DNA of 64,000 nt, taken from the NCBI GenBank assembly GCA_034509755.1, contig CM067555.1, forward strand, positions 22,208,142 through 22,272,141, read 5' to 3'. The position numbers were made by a program, and so were the translations under genes. This DNA is from Anisodus tanguticus (taxonomy: Eukaryota > Streptophyta > Magnoliopsida > Solanales > Solanaceae). The notes beneath the pieces are model-generated. The model was not told the DNA's origin. It did not search any database and saw only the letters and a program-made list of their open reading frames with translations. Below, piece after piece: positions 43,729 to 54,689 of the stretch (its first letter is position 1; the number at the start of each line of letters is the position of its first letter).

Positions 43729-45560
43729 TTGCTTTTGAGTTATTTTACTTCTTATAGAAACGACTCGATCCATTGCAATACACTAGCATACTTAACCAGA
43801 TCTAAAGTCGTGGCAACATCCCTAAACCAAGAAAATCAAGCAAACATGATTGGTACTCCCGAGGACACTCGTAATAAGAATGCTCTAATTGAGGATGTTA
43901 TGCCTCAAGACCTCCAGAACGTCTCTCATTCCGAGGATGTAATCACTTTGCTATTTAAGAAAGTCGTCAACCTCCAAGAACAAGTCGCGATAAATGAAAC
44001 AATCAATGCTTCCTGAGAAGCAACTACTATTGTGGCAAGAAGACCTCCACCACCTTTTCTATCTCTAAATTCATCCATCACTAAACACTTTCAAAATGCC
44101 CATACTGGGGCCTATTAAGAAACGTAACCTCTACTAAATGCAACCCACGTAGCTAGGACCCACGCCCACCTTTCAGGCGACACTAGCTTATGCTAATCCT
44201 AGCATCCACAAAAACACTACCACCCACACTACTCCTATAGTTGTGGGCACTCCCAAAAGTTGCCCTAAGCACCCTACTATATCCTTCCAAAACCTAATAA
44301 CTCCCATTGAATCCTCGCTAAATTAGATCATTACGAGGAGATGGAAAAGGCCTAGAGGTCTGAGCAGGATCGAAGAGCTAGAGAAATGGAAAATAAAATG
44401 ATGGATCTGTTCGAAAAAGCTAACAAAGGCTCCCGCTAAGCGACGGGATTGAGATATGATAACTTCTGCATGCATCCAGAATTAGACTTGCTAAAGGGCT
44501 TCAACGTGCTAAAATTTGAACCTTTCAATGGCACGGGAAACCCCAAAGCTCATCTAAGAGCTTACTACGACCAACTGGTCAGCACTAAAGGAAATGAGGA
44601 ACTATTAATGAGGCTCTTCAGCCGAAGTCTCATAGGTGAAGCATCTGAATAGTTCAGGATTAAACAAAAATCAATTGAAACCTACAGCAAGTATGTGAGT
44701 AGTTAGAGGGCCGAAACTGCCCGAGGATGAACTAGTTTCAGTATTTGTCCGATATTAGTAGTTGGACTGCTATGACCAAATGTTGGCTGTGATCGGGAGG
44801 CCATGCATTGATTTAGTCAAAATAGAGAGGCCATAGAAGATGGTCTCAAGACTGTAAAGATTGTCAGCATTGTCAACAAAGCTGGCATAACAAGCTCCGC
44901 TGGAGCCGCAAAGAAGAATAAAGAGGATGTAGTAACGTCTTTCATGCCCCCAGCTTGAAGAGTCGTAGTAGAGAAGGATTATAGTCATCTGTCGGCGTAC
45001 ATCAATCTCCTCCTCCAAGAAAATACATAACATCACCCTATAGCCCTATGCCGGTATATTACGCATTACAAAACTACCAAGCTCCACAAATAAGTTACCA
45101 AACACCTATACCTATCTACCAAGCTCCATCTCCAAATTACCATGTTCCTACACCTGCATATCAAGCTCCTCAAAGCTAGCAAAAGCATCATAATCAGTTG
45201 CCTCCGGCTACATACGACCTGCCACATTATAACATTGAGAAAATTCCAACTCAGATGTTCACTTCACTTCCCGAAATGCGAACCAGTCTATTCGGCAAAT
45301 TAAACACTGTCTGTCTCATCAAGATCGTGCCGCCAAAGCCTGCCAACCCAGAGAGTCACTTTCTCCAACTTGACCAAACTTGCACTTACCATTCTGGGGG
45401 AATGTGCACTATACAGAAGATTACATTAATATAAAGCACAAGTTACAAGATTTAATTAACAAATGTGTGGTCATTTTGGAGGCCGCAGCGTCGAATATGA
45501 ATACAAATCCCTTTCCGAATCATGGTGCCAATCACATACACATGATAGAATGAGAGAAAG
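43729..45560 (+). pseudogene. Tat-like gag
   Basis: The N-terminal frame 43729-44016 includes KKVVNLQEQVAINE, a short coiled coil. After broken frames, 44449-44652 reads MHPELDLLKGFNVLKFEPFN, GTGNPKAHLRAYYDQL and LLMRLFSRSLIGEASE, the conserved capsid region. It is cut by a TAG where Trp would follow. The frame 45198-45434 reads FTSLPEMRTSLFGKLNTVCL and then the knuckle-like CTYHSGG. Near 45510 comes NPFPNHGANHIHMIE. The order is normal for Tat gag; many stops and shifts separate the pieces. Confidence 0.8.
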
Positions 45561-45667
45561 ATTAAATGGTATGCGAACCGTTGTCCAAATAGGGTGTTGA
45601 AATCCTAGAGTTCAAAGTCGCCTCTCTCACGCTGTAAGACCATCCCAATTTCAAGGTATTAATCCGG

Positions 45668-46400
45668 GTGCCAAAGAAGTCGTTTGCAATTCAAGTACCC
45701 CAAGTGGTCATCCAGGCTCCTAGGAAGGAACTCACAGTCATGGCTCAATGTATGACAAGATCAGGGAGAAGCTATACTCCCGATGAATTGGCACAAAAAG
45801 TGTCCCACAAAGAAACTAATTCAAGAAGCCCATTACTGATGGGGAAGTTGAGGACTTTTGGCGCAGGATGCAGCCAAAAGATTACTTCATTATTGAACTC
45901 CTATAGAAAACACCGGCTAGAATCTCAGTGATGTCACTATTTTTGAGCTCTACACAACATCGGCAAGCCCTAATAAAGGCACTAGATGAAGTCCACACCC
46001 CAGTAGGGACTAATAGTGAAAATTGGTCGATATAATAGGCCACATCATCAGGGCACATAAGATTTCATTCACTACTGATGAATTGTCACGAGAAGGAATG
46101 ACTCATAACAAGGCCCTCTAAGTCACCATCAAGTGTCGAGGCAAGGTGATCTCCTGAGTACTTGTCGGTAATGGGGCTAGGCTCAATATATGCCTCGAGT
46201 CACATTGAAGAAGTTAGGCTATGACATTGGAGAAATACTCCAAAGTCATACCAATATGAGAGCCTTTGATGAAGCACAACGTGATCCGCAGGGAAACTGG
46301 ACCTCAACATACAAATGAGGTCAGCCCGGTGAGTTCACCATAGAATTCCAAGTCATGAGCATTAGTGCCAACTACAATCTCCTACTTGGGATACCGTGGA
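45668..46400 (+). pseudogene. Tat-like protease, catalytic Asp lost
   Basis: It starts with CMTRSGRSYTPDELAQK, the Tat linker, then QDYFIIELL-type residues. Around 46130 it reads VTIKCRGKVIS, a stop, VLVGNGARLNIC. The family has Asp just before the Asn-Gly in this motif; here it is Gly, so the retropepsin nucleophile is absent. Near 46380 the second half NYNLLLGIPWIH is preserved. Several frames are needed to read it. Confidence 0.75.
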
Positions 46401-47570
46401 TACATATAGTCGGAGCCGTGCTATCATCTCTTCACCAATCAATAAAGTTTATTTTGGAACACCCGTGATCCATAGAGCGGGTAGCATTCACAACTATATC
46501 GATAATTCTGTGCCTGAATTAGAAGCAGTCCCAATAGATATGGACTTCCACATAGTGGAACTTATGGGATCTGCCCGCCGAGGGGACGATGAAGATATCC
46601 CGATACAGCCGGCCTACAAGATGGTCATCGTAACTATTCTACAGAATGTGTTTGAGCCCAGCAAAGGCTTAGGATGAGAGCTCCAACGCATTTGAGAACT
46701 AGTGTCAGTTCCGGATAATGAGTATTGCTTTGGCCTGGTCTACATACCGAGCTCCACAGAAGCCTCTAATTCTGAAAGAAAAAGAGAGGTCCTCCATAGA
46801 TGAGAAAGCCTTTTCAGAGTTTGTACTAGTCATTTCCGGTCCGCATGCCCATGCACAATGTTGAGGATCCAGAAGAAGGTTTGGAGATGTTGTTCCAAGA
46901 GGAAGAGTGTTTCGCTATACTAGAGGAATGCTTTAAAGAACCCACAATCCGTGACGCTGACCCAGACGAGCAGCTATCCAACTGGACCTCTACCCCACAT
47001 TGCACTCCTTGGTAGAGAGAAATTTTAGATCTATTTTCTAAAATCAGTGAGAGTCGGCTGAGGCCCGAGCCTTCACCCTTTATGTCTTTACTTTCCCACG
47101 TGTTGTTCAAAAATGGAAATGGCTCAATGTTGATCCGAGGCAGGACCATATTTTGTACTTTTATTAAATTAATGAAAGCTTCATTAATGCAAAACAATCT
47201 CTTTATTATATTATATATATATAACATGTTTTTACACACAATGATAGTTTTTCTTGTTTTTCAGTAATAACATTAAAACAACTCATAATATCATGACATG
47301 TCACGAAACGAGTGAGTCGAGTGATACATACGACAATGAATGTGAGGAATATGATGAAGAGGCAGCATTACCAGAAGACCTCTTGGACGAAACAGAAGCA
47401 ATCAATCTCGGAGATGAGAAAATGATCAAGAAAACTAGGATAAGCACGCATTTGGATGCACTTAGAAAAGTAGAATTAATAAATTTGTTAAGAGAGTACG
47501 TCGACGTATTCGCATGGTCATACATGGATATGCTCGGGTCGTGCACAAAACTAGCAACCCATGAGCCATC
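46396..47570 (+). pseudogene. Tat-like protease-RT linker, RT deleted
   Basis: Frame 46396-46677 covers sequence after the protease. After a stretch of stops, 47254-47570 reads EAINLGDEKMIKKTRISTHL, RKVELINLLREYVDVFAWSY and MDMLG, the passage that normally leads directly into RT. Instead, within about 20 codons it jumps to the RNase H approach IKGHALVDFLAE. No RT palm (no KIDL or YxDD) is seen. The deletion is roughly the whole RT domain. Confidence 0.78.
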
Positions 47571-48091
47571 TATCAAGGTGAAAGCTATCAAGGGACATGC
47601 ATTGGTCGATTTTCTAGCAGAATGTCCAGTCAATAATGAGTCCGCACCCATAAGGACTATTTCCCAGACGAAGAAGTGATGGCAATTGAAGAAGAAATAG
47701 TTGAAACATACTCAGATGGAAAATTTTCTTCGATGGCACTGTCAACTACCAAGGTCATAGGAATCAGAGCAGTTTTTGTTTCAGAAATGGGTCAACATTA
47801 CCTGATGGCAGCCAAGCTCAACTTTCAATACACAAATAACATAGCGGAGTATAAAGCCTGCATTCTAGGTCTTCTCATGGCCATCGACATGGATATACAG
47901 GGACTCCTGGTAATAAGAGACTCAAACTTGCTAATTCACCAGGTCCTAGGAGAATGGGCCACCAAGAATAAAAGATCTTGCAATATGTTAAACTAGCACA
48001 AATATTGTGCTACAGATTTAAAAAGATCAAACTATGGAACACGCTGAGAGCCTAGAATGAATTTTTTGATGCCCTTGCTACTATAGCATCC
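47571..48091 (+). pseudogene. Tat-like RNase H
   Basis: After AIKGHALVDFLAECPVNNES, the frame shifts at about 47680 to YSDGKFSSMAL, IRAVFVSEMGQHYLMAAKLN, TNNIAEYKACILGLLMAIDM and LLVIRDSNLLIHQVLGEW. Asp of YSDG, Glu of AEYKA and Asp of IRDSN are the expected catalytic residues. A stop at 47994-47996 ends the frame shortly before the final motif; ALATIAS-like residues follow in another frame near 48070. Confidence 0.82.
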
Positions 48092-48960
48092 ATGATTCAA
48101 CACCCTGAAAGCAGTCATACTGACCCATTGGAGATCAACATCAAGGAAGAACATGCCTACTGTTCCTATATGAAAGTGGAGCTCGACGGTAAACCATGGT
48201 ATGTTGACATAATCACATATCTGGAAAATGGAGAGTATCCAGAAAACACAATAGCCAATCAAAAGAAGACCATCAGAAGAATAACCAATAGTTTCTTACT
48301 AAACAAGGGAGTACTCTACAAGAGGACGCCCGATCTAGGACTACTCAGATTCATTGATGCCACAGAGGCCACAAAGCTACTCAAAGAAGTACACATCGGA
48401 ACTTATGGACCTCACATGAATAGGTTTATCTTGGCCAAAAAGATTTTAAGGGCAGGCTACTACTGGATGACAATGGAAACCGATTGTAGTCGGTTCGTGC
48501 AAAGATGCCATCAATGCCAAATTCACAGAGATCTAATTAAGGTCCCTCCAAATGAGCTTAATGTCATAAGCTCACCCTAGCCATTTCAAGCTTGGGGAAT
48601 GGATGTTATTGGGCTTATAGAGCCATCAGCATCCAATAGACACCACTTTATTCTATTCGCCAAAGAGTATTTCATGAAGTGTGTTGAAGCTACTTTGCAT
48701 AAGTCAGTGATAAAGAAAGTGGTAGCTGACTTTGTGCGCAACAATCGTCATTACAGAGTCAATAATAATAGATAATGGAGTGAACTTAAACATCCATCTG
48801 ATGAAATACATTTGTGAACAATTCTGTATCATTCATCGAAATTCGACCGCATATAGGCCACAAATAAATGGAGCCATAGAGGCAACAAACAAAAACAACA
48901 AGAGAATATTAAGGAAAATGATTGAAAGTTACAAGTGTTGGCATGAATAGTTGCCGTACG
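48092..48960 (+). pseudogene. Tat-like integrase
   Basis: The frame 48092-48580 is open for 162 codons. It reads SSHTDPLEINIKEEHAYCSY, VLYKRTPDLGLLRFID and the zinc-binding HIGTYGPHMNRFILAKKILR with CHQCQIHRD. After a stop the core continues (GMDVIGLIEPSA, first Asp; IIIDNGVNLN in 48732-48950, second Asp; YRPQINGAIEATNKN, Glu). KCWHE then a stop ends it. The catalytic triad is present but split over frames; the C-terminal domain is largely missing. Confidence 0.84.
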
Positions 48961-50139
48961 TGTTTCTAGGATACCTAACAACCACTCGAACCTCACAGTC
49001 AACTCTATAAAAAAAGAATAGCTTCGCCTTCAACAAGCGGGTAAGAGCCTGGATCTTCCAAATAGGACAATTGGTACTCAAGCGTGTGTTTCCGCACCAA
49101 GACAAGCTACACGAGGACCTGATTCCCAAAAAGATGATACGTAGGCATCCATTACAGACTCGGTCGCATTATTATCTAATCCCAATATTCCTTGTAACAT
49201 GAACTACACGATGACTTGATTCCCAAAAAGGGATATGTAGGTGCTCTTCGAGCACGGTCGCATTGTTATAAAAATCATATTTATTCTGAACTACATTTCT
49301 ACCTGATTCCTAAGATGGGATACGCAAGTTCTCTTTGACCTCAGTCACCCCAAACAAACAACCAAATAAACCCCTTGGAAACCTCGGAGACATTAAGAAT
49401 TCGAATAAATCATCTCACATAGTGTAAACTGGGGCAGAACTTTTGAGAAGATCTCAAAAATTCCATCAACAACACGACTTAAAGGATCAGCCGGTCCAAG
49501 CTCATAAATTGGGGCATAATTTTTAAAAGGGACCCAAAAATTCTTTCAAACGCAAATTGGCACGAGAGTCAGCCGATCCAAATCTGCAACTAGGGAAATT
49601 TTTTTAGGGGATCACGAAAAGTTCACCAAAGACAGACAAAGAGCTAAAGTGGAATGCTAAAGACGGTCAAAGAACCTCACTTAAGAAAATGTGTCATGAC
49701 ATGAGTTAAAAATAATTTTGTTATATAAATGTTTTAGTCAAAATTCTGTATTCTAAAATATTTTCAAATAATTTTATTCAAAACATTTTCTCTCATTATA
49801 CCAAGACCGAAAGAGGGGTTGAAACCGAAAAATAGAGAAGCAACATGGCGGGAGTCGATGACATGGATTGACCGTCTAGGAAACTCACAAAGTTTTCTAT
49901 GATTACAGGTCACCATAACGTTGTCGAGAGGACAATGGATTTTTCTACTAACTTGTTTGTTTATGAATGAAACAGGTATAATAGAAATCCATTCCAACAC
50001 TTGAAAACAACTGCCACTCCCCGACAGACACCGACAAAGCAAAGACATGACACCATACCTGAGAGTCGCAACTAGAGAAAAAGTGTCCTAAGGGGCATAA
50101 AGTAAAAAGGTACAACTTGACCTTGAGAGTCCAGTGTAT
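48961..50139 (+). other. Tat-like 3' region with repeated GGATACGTAGG-type motifs
   Basis: No gene seen apart from a short integrase-tail remnant near 49060 (QLVLKRVFPHQDKL). Motifs related to CCTGATTCCCAAAAAG plus GATACGTAGGCA recur near 49117, 49213 and 49303. Confidence 0.6.
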
Positions 50140-51590
50140 GAATTACATAATTTCAGCCAAAAGGTTACAATCGTTATTCAAAAGTCTAAGTAATGTAATT
50201 ACAGCCGAAGGTTGTAGGAATCCCTCCAAGTGTCAGAATGACATAATTCTAACCAAAAAGTTGCAGTCATTATTCAAAAGTTCGAGTGATGTAATTCCAG
50301 TTGAAAGGTTGCAGTTGTCACTCCAAGTGTCAGAATAACGTAATTCCAGCCAAATTATTGCATTCGTTATTCAAAAGATTGAGTGATGTAATTCTGACCG
50401 AAAGGTGGCAGTCATCACTCCAAAGGTCAGAGTGATGTAATTCTGGCCAAAAGGTTGCAGTCGTTATTCAAAAGTCTAAGTGATGTAATTCTAGTCGAAA
50501 GGTTGCAGTCATCACTCCAAGTGTCAGAATAACGTAATTCTAACTGAAAGATTGCAGTCATTAGTCAAAAGTCCAAGTGGTGTAATTCCAGCCGAAAAGA
50601 TGTAGTCGTTACTCCAAGTGTCAGAATGACGTAATTCCGGTTGAAAGGTTGCAGTCATTTTTCAAAAGTCCGAGTGATATAATTCCATCCAGCAGAAAGG
50701 TTGTTGTCGTCTCTCTAAGTATCAGAATGATGTAATTATGACTGAAAGATTGCATTCGTTATTCAAAAGTCCGAGTGATATAAATTCCAGTCGAAAAGTT
50801 GTAGTAGTCACTCCAAGTGTCAGCATAACGTAATTCCTAGTGAAAGGTTGCAATTGTTATTCAAAAGTATGAGTGATGTAATTCCAGTTGAAAGGTTGCA
50901 ATCGTCACTCCAAGTGTCAGAATAACGTAATTGCAGTCAAAATATTGCATTCGTTATTCAAAAGATCGAGTGATGTAATTCCGATCGAAAGGTTGCAATC
51001 GTCACTCCAAGTGTTAGAATGATGTAATTTTGGCCGAAAGGTTGCAGTCATCATAAAAAGTGTCAGAATGACGTAATTCTAGTCGAAAGGTTGTGATCAT
51101 TATTCAAAAGTCCGAGTGATGTAATTTCGGTGAAAAGGTTGCAGTCTTTACTCTAAGTGTCAGAATGATATAATTTCAGTCGAAAGGTTGACGTCTTCAT
51201 TCGAAGGTCCGAGTGATGTAATTCCATCGGAAAGGTTGAAGTCTTCACTCTGAGTGTTAGAATGATGTAATTATGGCCAAAAGGTTATAGTCGTTATTCA
51301 AAAGTCTGAGTGATATAATTCCGATCGAAAGGTTGCAGTCGTCACTCCAAGTGTTAGAATGATGTAATTTTGGCCAAAAGGTTGCAATCGTTATTCAAAA
51401 GTCCGAGTGATGTATCTTCAGCCAAAAGGTTGCAGTCATCATAAAAAGTGTCAGAATAACGTAATTCCAGCCGAAAGGTTGCGGTCATTATTCAAAAGTC
51501 CGAGTGATGTAATTCCAGTTGAAAGACTTTAGTATTCACCCAAAATTCCGAACAATGTAATTTGGGTCGAAAGGTCGTAGTCTTCGTTCC
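50140..51590 (+). repeat. tandem array, 48-49 bp monomer in 97 bp dimers, about 30 monomers
   Basis: Spacing of the GTAATT core is 49, 48, 49 bases at 50485, 50534, 50582 and 50631. Two monomer types alternate: one with CACTCCAAGTGTCAGAATGA and one with TTATTCAAAAGTCCGAGTGA before the shared GTAATTCCAGCCGAAAGGTT. The array lies 3' of the Tat integrase and probably belongs to that element's 3' untranslated region. Monomers differ by several bases, so it is not freshly amplified. Confidence 0.95.
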
Positions 51591-52972
51591 TAAAAATCAA
51601 ACTAAAGGATCAACAACATCTACCAGTAAGAGCTAGAAGATGTTGCAGGTGGCATCCGCTCGAACAAAGACTCCCCAGCAAATGAACAGAGTGGGACAGT
51701 GTTGGAATAGGAACCCGCTCAAACAGCAAAGCCAAACGGTGTCGGAGGAGGTGCCCACTCAAAATAAATCACCCAGGAGAGTCAACAAACAAAGTCGCGC
51801 TGGTATGAAAAATATAAATATAAATAATCAACATATAGGTCTCAACATATAGAAATAGGTCAAAGGTACCGGAGGAGGAAAGCAGAAGACAATATCAAGA
51901 TACATGCAGAGCAAACGTGGAACATGTTCTTGGACAGCCGGTAGAAAACATATGTCAACGAGAGTCAAACTACATGCACATGAGCTTGAACATCACTCCA
52001 CATAGGCCTCACTTACAAGTCACGAAGCTTTTATTTTTAAAACCCGTAACCGGTGGGGCATATACCTGAAATGTCAAAGGGATTCCCACATAAGGGATAC
52101 CCTTTCGGGCCATCGAGTCGAACTACAAGTCACATGATTCTCGAAATGAGAGATATGGAGGCCACTCAATCTCCGTAGATCAGTCACATTCCAAAAACAT
52201 TACTCCAAAACCTTTTTGGTTTGATACTTTTATTTTATCGGCTTTTAGTAGTTTAATTGAGTCGAACTACAAGTGCCTGAATTCTCATCCAACCTGAGAT
52301 ATTTAGGAAACCCAGAAACCAAGGTCCGACTATAATTTTCAAAAATTTCATAAAATGATAAGTAATTTCCTCTGATAATTTTATTTAATTATTCTTAGTA
52401 CCCGATTCATAGACGGAATGGAATATACTTTTCACAAAGCGAATATGATTTTACAAAATTATTCCGAGAGTATTTTTTCATTTCATTTAACAAAATATAT
52501 CTTGGTATATATTGTATATCATATCCTAATTTTATATAATTTAATTATTAATTATGATTTTGGAATTTTTAACCGACAAATACAAATGTAATTGTCTCAA
52601 AAGAATTTTCAAAATTTAAGAATTAATATTCTGCTCTGTCAAATTCGGAAAATAGTTAATTAAGTATGATAATGGAATTACGTCTCAATTTTAAATCATG
52701 TTTTTAATTTAAGAGACATGTGCATGATTTTAATTTCCTTAATTCCAAATAATGTCAAAATTAGGCTCAAATTGAAGCTATTAATTTAATTTGGTCATAT
52801 TTGAGTTTAATCTGGTCATTAGTGCATTTAAAAAATGTCCATATTTGTAAATGTGTCCAAAGGTCATGTTTTAAAATGAATTTGCATTTGGGCTGTTGTA
52901 TTAAAATGGTTGAGCCCGAACCAAATGGATCATGCCTAGACCACGATCACCCATCGTAAAGGAAAAGAGGCC
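51591..52972 (+). other. Tat-like 3' end, possibly including LTR
   Basis: A short repeat of about 42 bp lies at 51640-51780. AACCGGTGGGGCA at about 52050-52063 could be a polypurine tract; LTR sequence may then start at about 52064 and extend to 52972. Motifs GTCGAACTACAAGT recur at about 52118 and 52262. No second LTR copy was found to confirm this. Confidence 0.4.
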
Positions 52973-53262
52973 AGGCCGACTATCGTCCCTGCTCAACGGG
53001 CTGGTCTTACAGTCAAGCTCCCTTTTGCCCTTGCACTCGAGGGACAATGTCCGTTCGGCCCGAGGAAACCTTTGCACTCCTCCGTTACATTTTGAGATGC
53101 CTACGCCCCATAGAAACTGTCTACCCGAGATTGTCCCTTGGCCCTTTGGTCCAGACACGATGTTAGAATTTTAACCCTTTCAGAATGGTATTTCACTGAT
53201 GGCTTGGGCCTCCCGGAAGGAAGCCTTCTTTGCTTTCCACCTAAGCTACACAGGAAAGGCCA
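52973..53262 (-). rRNA. mitochondrial 26S rRNA fragment (nuclear insertion)
   Basis: Read on the minus strand, this is a piece of large-subunit rRNA around domain V. TGTGTAGCTTAGGTGG, GACAGTTTCTATGGGGCGTA, GTAACGGAGGAGTGCAAAGG, CCCTCGAGTGCAAGGGCA, GGGAGCTTGACTG and GAGCAGGGACGATAGTCGGC occur in the order found in bacterial-type 23S genes. The TTTCTATGGGGCGTAGG form is the plant mitochondrial one; plastid genes have a different sequence there. It is about 290 bases, diverged from the functional gene, and certainly not functional. Confidence 0.82.
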
Positions 53263-54478
53263 CAAAGGTATGTTAAGGCTTATTTATTCATTCCTTGGGC
53301 ATGACCTACGAATAAACGTAACCATAACAAAGACACTAAAGGAACTCTATTCTTGAAATTTAATGTTTATAAACCACATTGACTTAGATTGATATATCAT
53401 TCGTGGATATTATTGTTGTTCTATGTCATGGACACTTCCTGCCTTAATTGCATCTTTAATCTTATGTCTTCTTATGATCTTTATTGACTCTCAGATAATT
53501 GATACAGACATAGTTACATAATGATAATCGGAGGATAATGACCTTGAGTCACTCCGATTGGATTCATAAGGCCATTCAGAGTCAATCCTTACATTGCACT
53601 TATATATGTGTAGCTATTTTCTTACCAAGTCATGCTATAGTCAACCGGGTACGGTACCTATTTGTGCACACCATTGCAGTTGGTTTTGATATTACCGAGT
53701 CTCGCATCTGGGATGGGTACGACCCAATCCTTATCAAGGCCGAGTACGATATATATATTATGATATGATTTTCCCCACAGAGAGGCTGGATATTACATTA
53801 TATGGCCCCCATGGGCGGCTTGATTTTTATAGACATGCATATATCTTCATGATTGTAACAGGTACGCCATTAAAGGCTTGTTATGAGTTTCAGATTGACT
53901 TCAGTACCATTATCTCTTATGTTATAACTTCTGTCTACATTTGTTATATGTCTTACATATTCAATACATCTTTCGTACTAATGTCCCATTCAGGAACACT
54001 GCATTTCATGCCAGCAGGTACAAATAGAGATGCAAATGATTCCTCACCATATGTGACTCAACTCAGCTGAAGGTTTTTATACTCCTTTCTTTCAGAGCTA
54101 TCTAATGAGTTGATAGGTATGAGGGGTGTATACATATATATATATATAGTTGGGTATGGTGGGGCCCTATCCCGACCAGCAGTTTTTGTACTCTCTAGAG
54201 GCTTGTAGACAGTCGTGTTGTGTATTATGGATTTGTGTGGCCTTGTCAGCCTCTCTAGTAGACTTGTTGTGCTCATGTTAGCCTTGTTGGCCTAGTTGTA
54301 TATATATGTATATGTTTGGCCTTTTCTGCATTCATATGATTGTGTCTCTATTTAGATAATCATTTATCAGAGGTTGTGTTGGCCTATATGTTATTAAGTA
54401 TGTCATAGATAACAAGATTGGTATGCTCGGGCCTTAGTGCGCCGAGTGCCAGCCATACCCCAAGGGTGGGGTGTGACA
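53263..54478 (+). repeat. 5' LTR fragment of Tekay-like element
   Basis: Homology with 60297-61536 begins at ACAAAGGTATGTTAAGG and ends GGGTGTGACA. The first 1.07 kb of the LTR are replaced by the mitochondrial rRNA fragment. Confidence 0.88.
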
Positions 54479-54482
54479 GACT

Positions 54483-54494
54483 TGGCATCAAAGC
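54483..54494 (+). other. primer-binding site of Tekay-like element
   Basis: TGGCATCAAAGC, two mismatches from the usual TGGTATCAGAGC, four bases inside the LTR. Confidence 0.75.
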
Positions 54495-54689
54495 AAGTCA
54501 ATCCTAAGGATGTCTACAAGTCGTGTCCAGTAGAGTCTTTCTTATAGGTGTGTTGCACGCCACACTTATAAATAGAAGGCTACAAGACATTTAGGATGTT
54601 ACCTTTTTTGAAATCTAGATCGTACGATAGAAGCCAAGTCGTAAGTAATTGTATTCCTATCTTCTCACCTTGGTTCTCTTTTTCAGTAA

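Larger units (their letters stand above)
42220..52972 (+). mobile_element. Tat/Ogre-like gypsy element, internally deleted
   Basis: Plus-strand order: an extra ORF, gag with C-terminal knuckle remnant, protease, RNase H and integrase fragments, a 3' region with a tandem array, and AT-rich sequence that may be LTR. The RT is missing. No LTR pair could be recognised, so both limits are approximate. Passages such as GNPKAHLRAYYDQL, NPFPNHGANHIHMIE and IKGHALVDFLAE place it with Tat/Ogre elements. Size and the RNase H type also fit that group. Confidence 0.78.

Noticed and set aside
46826..47651. Minus-strand frames opposite the Tat protease/RNase H region
   Set aside because: They are the antisense of clearly coding plus-strand sequence with Tat motifs.
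50140..51590. CRISPR-like array
   Set aside because: Units are directly adjacent, diverge from each other and have no unique spacers; it is a plant tandem repeat inside a retroelement.
52901..53356. Overlapping reading frames of 70-85 codons on both strands
   Set aside because: They lie across the mitochondrial rRNA fragment and the LTR; the sequence is explained by rRNA and shows no protein domain.
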